A stretch of DNA of 5,239 nt. Source: Acidobacteriaceae bacterium (lineage in GTDB: Bacteria > Acidobacteriota > Terriglobia > Terriglobales > Acidobacteriaceae). Shown here in pieces: positions 1 to 4,412 of this stretch. The stretch covers positions 1-5,239 of the forward strand of contig JAOAPG010000349.1 of NCBI GenBank assembly GCA_025462785.1. Reading direction: 5' to 3'. Numbering within the stretch: position 1 is the stretch's first letter; every line of letters starts with the position of its first letter. The notes beneath the pieces are model-generated. The model worked only from the letters and a program-made list of their open reading frames with translations, was not told the DNA's origin and made no database searches. The position numbers and the translations under genes are program-made.

Positions 1-419
1 AAGTGATTGCTTTCTTGAGCGTTGACCATTTGGAAGCCGTGTCTTTCATAGAAACGGATTGCCCAGATCGCATCAGCCCAGGTTCCAATCAATACCGGCT
101 TGTTCGTGACTTCCTGCAAATGAGACAACAGTCGCGCACCGATCCCTTTCTTCTGATGGTCGGTGCGCACGTAGGCATGCCGGACGAGGGTCACATCCTG
201 CACCTCTTGAAGCCCCATAACGCCAACCAGTGTAGACTCCTGCTCAAAGCACCAGAAAACGACACCTTGATTGATTTCGTGCTTGAGAGTTTTCCCGGAC
301 ATATATGGCTCTGTCCAGCGATCCGCAGGGATGACCCCTTTATAAGCCTGCGCTCCATCATTAATAATGCTCAAAACCTGTTCAAAATCCCGGTCATTGC
401 AACAACGGTCACGAGTATT
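1..419 (-). CDS. GNAT-family N-acetyltransferase, 3' end outside window, start codon apparently lost
   Basis: An acetyl-CoA-dependent N-acyltransferase of the GNAT superfamily; the substrate cannot be told. The minus-strand frame is open from about 419 to the window edge (about 139 codons). Numbering from the presumed start, it shows YKGVIPADRW near residues 26-35, the beta4 stretch VTLVRHAYVRT (76-86), the acetyl-CoA pyrophosphate-binding motif QKKGIG (89-94), and LIGTWADAIWAIRFYERHGF (110-129), which ends in the FYxxxGF signature of GNAT motif B. The match runs almost from the N terminus, so only the last residues are missing. No ATG lies at the expected place. AAGGAG at 429-424 is followed by ACTAAAT-ACTCGT; one extra G after AAAT would give ATG ACT CGT five bases after GGAG and would overlap the doxX stop as ATGA. 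A TTG at 434 is in frame but overlaps the ribosome binding site. Family assignment is firm; expression is doubtful. Confidence 0.85.
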
Positions 420-858
420 TAGTCTCCTTCTCAACGAATCGATGTGCCGACACCCGCCCTGGCCCGGAGATGAGGAGCCATAGCAAAAGCGCAATGTATA
501 GGAAATCATAAAAACGAAATAATTCACCGATCTTGCCGGCGACATCTTGATTGGCAACAACTATCGCGACCGTCATATCGATGATTAAAGCGACACTGGC
601 GATTTCCGTCATAACCCCGAGCAGCAACATAAGCCCGGCAAGAAATTCGACTCAAGGCACGAACACAGCAACGAAAGAAGTCGACCAACCAAAGCCGAGA
701 TGTGAGAAGAAGGCAATCGTTTGAGCGTGGCGAGAGATCTTCGCCCATCCAGATTGCACGAATACGGTAGAGATAATGATCCGAGTCACAAGTGGCGGTG
801 ACCAGGTCAGAACATCCTATACAGCGCGTACATCGCGAACTTTTGCTCGCAGGTCCAT
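409..858 (-). pseudogene. DoxX-family membrane protein gene with two internal stop codons
   Basis: DoxX-family proteins are small inner-membrane proteins with four helices, often encoded near redox or stress genes; this subtype has no settled function. The frame starts at ATG 858, with GGAG (867-864) five bases upstream, and runs 149 codons to TGA 411-409. Recognisable parts are LTWSPPLVTRIIISTVFVQS (17-36), GWAKI (37-41), the hydrophobic VEFLAGLMLLLGVMTEIAS (70-88), and DFLYIALLLWLLISGPGRVS (118-137), the typical last helix followed by GPG. Two in-frame stops break it: TAG at codon 14 (819-817) and TGA at codon 69 (654-652). The ATG at 630 after the second stop could at most give a 72-residue C-terminal fragment. 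The 3' end runs into the ribosome binding site of the GNAT frame, so the two were very probably translationally coupled. Family confident; loss of function likely unless the stops are sequencing errors. Confidence 0.85.
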
Positions 859-863
859 TCGTT

Positions 864-867
864 CTCC
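864..867 (-). promoter_or_regulatory. Ribosome binding site of the doxX pseudogene
   Basis: GGAG on the minus strand lies five bases before the ATG at 858. It fixes the start of the broken doxX frame and shows that the gene was once translated from here, because the first 13 codons fit the family's short N-terminal extension. Confidence 0.7.
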
Positions 868-888
868 GTTTGGCCTAACAATTTAAGG

Positions 889-939
889 CAGTGTCAAAGT
901 TAAGACAGTGTCAAAGGCCATTCTGTGACAAAGGTTTTG
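889..939. repeat. Three 17-bp-period direct repeats (CAGTGTCAAAG)
   Basis: CAGTGTCAAAG occurs at 889-899 and 906-916, and a 9/11 match (CTGTGACAAAG) at 923-933, all exactly 17 bases apart. The middle copy is preceded by GA, so 904-912 reads GACAGTGTC, a perfect odd palindrome. The array lies between the hydrolase remnant and the doxX start, about 30-80 bases upstream of the doxX ATG. On the minus strand the first two copies contain TTGACA, a -35-like hexamer, but no good -10 is spaced correctly. The layout suits a binding site for a transcription factor acting on doxX and the GNAT gene; this is inference. Confidence 0.6.
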
Positions 940-972
940 CATTTTGCTGGGCGAAGGCGACCCGAGTTGGGA

Positions 973-1349
973 CTAGGCACGATGGGCTGCCGAGAGACCC
1001 CACAATGTCAGCGCCTCCTCCGCAATTATGTCGGGCATTTCCTCTGGAAAGAATAGCTTTGCCCCTTCTATGCGGCGCAGCCACGCGATCGGGGAAGCGT
1101 TCGATCGGACCATTCCGCCCAAGAGACGTCGAATGTGGAATCTGCGGTCCCCCACACGATTCGGGTAGGCGTTAAACAGCGCTGCAGAGCGGGCTCGATG
1201 GCGACCAGAGGATTGGGCTCGAACCAGACCGCATAGCGATTGAACTGTGCTTTGCGCACGGGCGAACTCACCAACCGAGAAAAATAGTAGTCGATTGCTT
1301 CGTCGGTCAGCTTTGCCGGGTCGGTGTAGAAAGCGCCCAATCCTCTACC
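973..1349 (-). pseudogene. Alpha/beta hydrolase, C-terminal remnant with a frameshift
   Basis: This is the C-terminal third or so of an alpha/beta-hydrolase-fold protein, which would have been a hydrolase or dehalogenase-like enzyme. The first frame (1349-1068) reads GAFYTDPAKLTDEAIDYYFS, then FNRYAVWFEPNPL and RIVWGTADSTF; the last has the WGxxD pattern that usually carries the catalytic acid. It runs into TAG at 1070-1068. The other frame continues RRIEGAKLFFPEEMPDIIAE to a stop at 975-973. Adding one G between 1080 and 1079 joins them as SRGVRRIEG, so a single-base loss explains the break. There is no GxHF-type histidine; the equivalent stretch is EGAKLFF. Upstream, homology stops at an in-frame TAG (1352-1350), so the N-terminal two thirds, including the nucleophile region, are missing. 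Clear family, clearly non-functional. Confidence 0.75.
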
Positions 1350-1546
1350 CTATTTGGGGGTCGCGAACTTGGAAACGTGAATTGAGGAAAGTAGTCGGCT
1401 TTAGCGACCTTGATCCTCGGGCAACGGCCGTAATCTCGACCTCTGTCCGGCGCACATCGGGGCCGGCGCTTCAGAAGATCCGAGGGCATGCCAACGGGAA
1501 TGTCCGGCGGGACAACCGGACATGCATCAAAAAACTTTGGCGTGTA
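1350..1546. other. Unassigned stretch between hydrolase remnant and sigma-operon promoter
   Basis: About 200 bases without a convincing gene. The minus strand has an open stretch beginning TYTPKFFDACPVVPPDIPVG (about 1550-1490), which looks protein-like and may be the end of another broken enzyme gene, possibly epoxide-hydrolase-like. The match is too short and is followed by sequence I cannot place. I see no RNA gene or clear insertion-sequence end here. Confidence 0.35.
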
Positions 1547-1573
1547 TGTCACGCTGGCAGTTCCTGCCTCGTC
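1547..1573 (+). promoter_or_regulatory. ECF41-type promoter (TGTCACG-N16-CGTC)
   Basis: TGTCACG at 1547-1553 and CGTC at 1570-1573 are separated by exactly 16 bases. Published work on ECF41 sigma factors describes a target promoter with TGTCACA at -35 and CGTC at -10; here only the last base of the -35 differs. The position suits transcription starting around 1579-1583, some 40 bases before the ATG of the CMD gene, whose partner gene encodes an ECF41 sigma factor. This is strong sequence evidence for autoregulation; no measurement is available here. Confidence 0.85.
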
Positions 1574-1605
1574 ATGATGTTAGTACCGAATGATGTTAGT
1601 ACCGA
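1574..1605 (+). repeat. Perfect 16-bp tandem duplication after the -10 element
   Basis: ATGATGTTAGTACCGA occurs twice without a gap, at 1574-1589 and 1590-1605. The expected transcription start falls in the first copy, so the second lies in the 5' leader before the CMD ribosome binding site. It may be a replication-slippage duplication that lengthened the leader, or an operator read twice; the sequence does not decide. It also creates ATG codons at 1590 and 1593 in frame with the CMD gene, but neither has a ribosome binding site. Confidence 0.9.
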
Positions 1606-1622
1606 CGAAAGGAAACCCGACG

Positions 1623-2096
1623 ATGACTGCCAGACTTAATCCCGTTGCCGCTGCCCCTTCACTGATGAAGGATTGGCACAGCATATCCCTCGCCATTTCC
1701 TCGAGCCTCGATCCGAGCCTCGGCGAACTTGTGAAGATTCGTGCCTCCCAGATCAACGGGTGCGCCAACTGCCTCAATATGCATACAGTGTTTGCGCGCG
1801 AAAACGGAGAAACCGAGCAGCGTATCTACCTGCTGTCGGCCTGGCGCGAGGCCCCTTGCTATACCGATCGTGAACGCGCTGCGCTCGGCTGGACCGAGGC
1901 ATTGACCCGACTCTCCGAAGGACATACGCATGAGAGCGCCTACGAGGCCCTGAAGGCTCAGTTCACCGAGGAGGAGCAGGTCAAGCTCACGTTGATAATC
2001 AATGTCATTAACGGGTGGAACCGCATCGCGGTTGGTTTTGGTGGTTGGGTTGATCCGGCGGCCGTAAAGTCCGCTGCTAAGGTACCTGCCGCTTGA
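1623..2096 (+). CDS. Carboxymuconolactone decarboxylase / AhpD-like CxxC protein, ECF41 partner
   Basis: A 157-residue protein of the CMD/AhpD superfamily, small helical cytoplasmic proteins that include thiol-based alkylhydroperoxide reductases. The catalytic region is ELVKIRASQINGCANCLNMH. Cys47 and Cys50 form the CxxC, His54 follows in the usual position, and Glu35 lies 12 residues before Cys47, matching the AhpD proton-relay glutamate. Asn49 stands where AhpD has a histidine. A second conserved block is YLLSAWREAPCYTDRERAAL, and the C-terminal part has INVINGWNRIAVGF, both typical of this subfamily. ATG 1623 is chosen because GAAAGGAAA (1607-1615) precedes it and the product then begins MTARLNP, the familiar N terminus; in-frame ATGs at 1590 and 1593 lack such a site. 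It is the first gene after the ECF41 promoter and its TGA overlaps the sigma-factor start. CMD genes are classic neighbours and targets of ECF41 sigma factors, so a redox role is likely; the true substrate is unknown. Confidence 0.95.
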   Translation: MTARLNPVAAAPSLMKDWHSISLAISSSLDPSLGELVKIRASQINGCANCLNMHTVFARENGETEQRIYLLSAWREAPCYTDRERAALGWTEALTRLSEGHTHESAYEALKAQFTEEEQVKLTLIINVINGWNRIAVGFGGWVDPAAVKSAAKVPAA

Positions 2097-2953
2097 TGAT
2101 GAACTCAAGGTCCGAGGACGCAGCGGCGGCTTTCGAGCCACTGCGTCCAAAACTCATGCGCGTCGCCTACCGCATGCTTGGCTCAGTGGCTGATGCCGAG
2201 GATATGGTGCAGGAAGCTTTCATCCGCTGGATGAGCGCCGACCTCAGCGAGGTGCGCGAGCCCGAAGCGTTTCTGCGCCGCACGGTCACGCGCCTCTGTC
2301 TCGATCAGCTCAAATCTGCGCGACGCCGGCGCGAGACCTATGTTGGTCCCTGGCTTCCCGATCCCGTCGTGGAAGAGGAAGAAGAGGAAGACGTCACCTT
2401 GCCGCTGATGCTTGCGCTGGAACGCCTTTCTCCGCTCGAGCGGGCAGCCTTTCTGCTGCACGACGTGTTCGGTCTGGGGTTCGAGGAGGTCGCAGCGACG
2501 ATCCAGCGCGACCCCGCGACCTGCCGCCAGCTCGCTGCCCGCGCGCGCACCCATGTCCGCGAGACGAGACCTCGCTTCTATGTGGAAAAACAACGTGGCC
2601 TCGCGCTTGCCGAGGCCTTCTTCGCCGCTTCGCGCAATGGCGATATGAAGACGCTTGGTACGATGCTGGCGGCTGATGTCAGTCTTCATGCCGACGGTGG
2701 TGGCAAGCGTCCGACAGCCACGGGGCCAGTCTTGGGGTTCGATGCCGTTATGAAACTGTTCGAGACCCTGGCGGTGTTGCTTCAGAAGAATGCCTCGAAA
2801 CTTTTTCGTACCGGTTTCATCAACGGGTTGCCCGGGTTCATCACGCTGGAGGCCGATGGTGAACTCCAGACGACCGCGCTGGAAATCGAGGACGGAAAGA
2901 TCGCAGCAATCTATGTGGTGCGGAACCCTGACAAGCTGAGGCATCTGCACTAG
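2096..2953 (+). CDS. ECF41-family RNA polymerase sigma factor with C-terminal SnoaL-like domain
   Basis: A 285-residue extracytoplasmic-function sigma factor that directs RNA polymerase to its own promoter class. Region 2 is at about 13-80, with AYRMLGSVADAEDMVQEAFI (24-43). The linker has WLPDP (86-90), a hallmark of this group, then a run of six acidic residues (93-98). Region 4 covers about 102-160 with LSPLERAAFLLHDVFGLGFE (111-130) and the helix-turn-helix after it. From about 165 a SnoaL/NTF2-like domain follows, with DGGGK (200-204) and C-terminal NPDKL (277-281), motifs reported as conserved in ECF41. In that group the fused domain replaces a separate anti-sigma factor and tunes activity. 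ATG 2096 overlaps the CMD stop (TGATG) and ATG 2099 is the alternative; only a distant AAGG precedes, so translation is probably coupled. The gene is intact and full length, unlike the genes to its left. The ligand or signal is unknown. Confidence 0.96.
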   Translation: MMNSRSEDAAAAFEPLRPKLMRVAYRMLGSVADAEDMVQEAFIRWMSADLSEVREPEAFLRRTVTRLCLDQLKSARRRRETYVGPWLPDPVVEEEEEEDVTLPLMLALERLSPLERAAFLLHDVFGLGFEEVAATIQRDPATCRQLAARARTHVRETRPRFYVEKQRGLALAEAFFAASRNGDMKTLGTMLAADVSLHADGGGKRPTATGPVLGFDAVMKLFETLAVLLQKNASKLFRTGFINGLPGFITLEADGELQTTALEIEDGKIAAIYVVRNPDKLRHLH

Positions 2954-2974
2954 TTGCTGCGAGGGCGTGAGCTT

Positions 2975-3089
2975 ACCTGCGAGATAATTACTGGCTTTAT
3001 CCGCATTGCGGTACGCGTCAAAGTAGCGAAAGTGTCCACCCACCACCGCCCGCAGCCACTTGCCTTGGTCGGTGATGTTCCCTACGAAG
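2975..3089 (-). pseudogene. Remnant of a group II intron reverse transcriptase/maturase C-terminal region
   Basis: The minus strand at 3070-3020 reads DQGKWLRAVVGGHFRYF. This matches the stretch just after the reverse transcriptase domain in group II intron proteins, where W-L-x-x-V-V-x-G-H-x-x-Y is usual and a GVPxN motif follows. Just upstream in another frame (3089-3066) is LRREHHRP, resembling the LRRRMHxPIP that normally precedes it, so there is an indel between them. Where GVPxN is expected the frame gives DAYRN, suggesting further small changes. No catalytic YADD box or domain V RNA is visible, so this is only a fragment, lying antisense just behind the sigma gene. Recognition rests on memory of the family. 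Confidence 0.5.
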
Positions 3090-3118
3090 GCACGATCCGG
3101 CTTTCCGATGTGATTGAG

Positions 3119-3313
3119 ATGTATGCGAAGGTGAAGTCCTTCGCCAGCGTTGCCAAGCATTACGGAGTGCATCGCCCAGAAGTTCGCCGCGCCATGAGCA
3201 ACGCATCGAAGGCCTTGATGTGCCGCGACGAGGCTACAGAGCAAACCGATCCGGAATTACGCGCCATTGGCGCGTACATTTTTAGTCTGATCGACAAGGC
3301 CAATCCAGTATAA
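3119..3313 (+). CDS. Unidentified 64-residue open frame with a possible helix-turn-helix
   Basis: I do not recognise this protein. The frame stays open from 2954, but the first 130 bases overlap the antisense maturase remnant, so the protein-like part starts near 3090; ATG 3119 is the first ATG in it and has no clear ribosome binding site. The segment SFASVAKHYGVHRPEVRRAM (7-26) has the spacing of a helix-turn-helix (short helix, Gly turn, recognition helix). The C-terminal half is AIGAYIFSLIDKANPV. Codons look like those of a real gene in the first half (many end in G or C). It could be the 3' end of a larger gene truncated when the intron fragment landed, or a chance frame. Low confidence. 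Confidence 0.3.
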   Translation: MYAKVKSFASVAKHYGVHRPEVRRAMSNASKALMCRDEATEQTDPELRAIGAYIFSLIDKANPV

Positions 3314-3462
3314 TTCGGAACTGACCCAACGATATCGGGATCGCGGCGCTGAAGATCCCCTGACTTGGCCGCGTGATTCCCTTCCCTAAAGTTGACGACC
3401 CAGGCTTCGACGCGATGTTTGTCCCGCACGCGCTTTTTTAGTCAGGAACTCCTCGCTCCGGA
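3314..3462. other. Gap without a recognisable gene
   Basis: No gene, RNA or clear repeat was found in these 150 bases. A minus-strand frame is open through the region and reads into the unidentified plus-strand frame above, but its product has no recognisable motif and no ribosome binding site. With the preceding debris, 2954-3462 forms about 500 bases of poorly coding sequence between the sigma operon and the small-gene cluster. Confidence 0.4.
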
Positions 3463-3639
3463 TCAGCGCTTATCTCCCGAGCCCGACGAATCGCTTTTCT
3501 CAACGTGCCGGATTCGTTCCAACATTCGATGTATGCGCTGCCTAGTGGCGGCGATCATCCATGACAACTCTTGCTGCTGTTCCTGCTGCTTTTTTGAGAG
3601 TGGCTCTTGAGGATCGTTCGGGGAACTGTCCGGGCGCAT
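3463..3639 (-). CDS. Small hypothetical protein, 58 residues, Gln-rich helical
   Basis: I do not recognise this protein. ATG 3639 has GGAG seven bases upstream, and the frame runs 58 codons to TGA at 3465-3463. The sequence is a polar N-terminal tail, a Lys/Gln/Glu-rich stretch (KKQQEQQQELSWM, 16-28), then IAATRQRIHRMLERIRHVEK (29-48), which should form one long basic amphipathic helix, and a Ser/Gly tail. There is no signal peptide and no membrane segment. It is the last of five small genes on this strand and lies 71 bases after the 48-residue gene. It could be a nucleic-acid- or protein-binding helical peptide, but nothing shows which. The ribosome binding site and amino-acid pattern favour a real gene. 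Confidence 0.55.
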   Translation of the reverse strand: MRPDSSPNDPQEPLSKKQQEQQQELSWMIAATRQRIHRMLERIRHVEKSDSSGSGDKR

Positions 3640-3710
3640 GCTGCATCTCCGACTTCGGACACTCTTAGGTTACTCTCGGCCCGAGGTTAGATGCATGATT
3701 ATTGCTTGGG

Positions 3711-3857
3711 TTATATTTTGTCAATTCTGGATTCAAGCTCGTAGAGAATCACGTTTACTTCAATGATCAGTTTCTTCAATTTGCTCAAGTCGGGTTCCGT
3801 TGCTGCGTATTCACGCAATATTCGTAGTGCCTCGCTGACTGGTAATTCCTTGGACAT
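3711..3857 (-). CDS. Small hypothetical protein, 48 residues, strong ribosome binding site
   Basis: I do not recognise this protein. ATG 3857 is preceded by AAGGAGG (3870-3864) at six bases, the best ribosome binding site in the window, so translation is very likely. The product (48 residues, stop TAA 3713-3711) is mostly helical: LPVSEALRILREYAA (5-19) and LSKLKKLIIEVNVILYELES (24-43), with Leu/Ile spaced as in a coiled coil. No cysteines, no signal peptide. It sits in the AT-richest part of the window. It may be a small regulatory or oligomerising peptide; the helix pair resembles the dimerising parts of antitoxin-like proteins, but no toxin gene is next to it, so I do not assign that role. 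Confidence 0.7.
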   Translation of the reverse strand: MSKELPVSEALRILREYAATEPDLSKLKKLIIEVNVILYELESRIDKI

Positions 3858-3910
3858 CTCAGGCCTCCTTTACGGCAAGTCTGCATTCAAGAAAGCAATT
3901 CGCCAAGGGT

Positions 3911-3948
3911 ACTTCAGTGACTTCAGCCCTAAGGCGTCATGACTTCAG
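3911..3948. repeat. Short ACTTCAG repeats upstream of the 48-residue gene
   Basis: ACTTCAG occurs at 3911-3917, and the longer TGACTTCAG at 3918-3926 and 3940-3948, 22 bases apart. GGGTACTTCAGTGACTTCAG at 3907-3926 is followed by CCC. This could be the remnant of a short interspersed palindromic element or an upstream regulatory region of the 48-residue gene. It does not form a good hairpin by eye. Confidence 0.35.
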
Positions 3949-3979
3949 TTTTGTCACGGCTAACTCGCGATCAATCCGA

Positions 3980-4120
3980 TTACTCAGCCTGATGGCTGGG
4001 CGGCGCGTTAGCCGGTCGATCTGTATCCCAGCCAGACACAACAAAGAAGGTAAACGCAGCAAGGATGATTGCTATTGCAATGATGAGGAGAGTTGAATCG
4101 TGGCGATTTTCCGCTTGCAT
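3980..4120 (-). CDS. Small single-pass membrane protein, 46 residues
   Basis: I do not recognise this protein. ATG 4120 to TAA 3982-3980 gives 46 residues: a short polar head MQAENRHDST, a hydrophobic segment LLIIAIAIILAAFTFFVVSG (11-30) long enough to cross the membrane once, then a Pro-rich acidic tail (WDTDRPANAPPSHQAE). The helix has no signal-peptidase site that I can see, so it is probably a membrane anchor rather than a secreted peptide. The ribosome binding site is weak (GGGCCC before the ATG). A TAAAAT at 4144-4139 could be a -10 element, but no -35 is well placed. It starts 46 bases after the 61-residue gene and may be in the same transcript. Single-helix peptides like this often regulate larger membrane complexes; here that is only a possibility. 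Confidence 0.55.
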   Translation of the reverse strand: MQAENRHDSTLLIIAIAIILAAFTFFVVSGWDTDRPANAPPSHQAE

Positions 4121-4166
4121 GGGCCCGGTGACATATCTATTTTAGCATCGTTCGACGTGGTGCATG

Positions 4167-4352
4167 TCACTCCGCAGCAGCCTTCCGCCGTTCAGGTTCG
4201 GGGAAGCTAATGACCCGCTCCCGCATCTTGTGAATGTGCTCTTTGAGTGCCGCCCTAAGTTCTGCAATGGCTGCTTCTATCTCCGGCTGTTCTTTAGCAG
4301 CGATTGCCTTGGAGCATAGTTCTTGGATTTTATCCTCCAGCCGGGGATGCAT
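4167..4352 (-). CDS. Small hypothetical protein, 61 residues, helical
   Basis: A small cytoplasmic protein of unknown function. From ATG 4352 it has 61 residues: MHPRLEDKIQELCSKAIAAK (1-20), then EIEAAIAELRAALKEHIHKM (24-43), and a basic tail RERVISFPEPERRKAAAE. The pattern of an EDKIxELC helix followed by an ELRxALxEHI helix is one I associate with small orphan proteins in Acidobacteria and other soil bacteria; this is memory, not a search. An in-frame GTG at 4367 would add five residues; I prefer the ATG because the family-like part begins right after it. The ribosome binding site is poor (GAGA, nine bases upstream). One Cys (13) and two His (40 and 2) do not form a metal site. The frame is intact and lies 60 bases downstream of the broken gene at 4413-4702. 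Confidence 0.65.
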   Translation of the reverse strand: MHPRLEDKIQELCSKAIAAKEQPEIEAAIAELRAALKEHIHKMRERVISFPEPERRKAAAE

Positions 4353-4412
4353 GACCGAGAGTCTCACAAATCTTTTCAGTGTTCGATACAGTACATCCTG
4401 TATTGATCCTGA

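Noticed and set aside
3..422. A 139-codon plus-strand open frame at the left edge.
   Set aside because: It is the mirror of the GNAT gene, whose acetyl-CoA motif and FYxxxGF end are unmistakable on the minus strand.
1247..1639. A 130-codon plus-strand frame running to the CMD start.
   Set aside because: It crosses the hydrolase remnant in antisense and the ECF41 promoter; the product has no recognisable pattern and no ribosome binding site.
2183..3244. A 353-codon open frame on the minus strand across the sigma gene.
   Set aside because: It is antisense to a clear ECF41 sigma factor with all family motifs; its length follows from the GC-rich codons. Only its upstream part touches the maturase scrap, described separately.
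3311..3330. TAATTCGGAACTGACCC resembling the terminal repeat of IS21-like elements.
   Set aside because: No matching second end, target duplication or transposase gene was found in the window; similarity is from memory and short.
3675..3685. CTCGG-C-CCGAG inverted repeat as a terminator of the 48-residue gene.
   Set aside because: The loop would be one base, the stem five, and no T-run follows on either strand.
3711..4120. Toxin-antitoxin pair formed by the 48- and 46-residue genes.
   Set aside because: The genes are 122 bases apart with a separate strong ribosome binding site, and neither matches a known toxin or antitoxin family.
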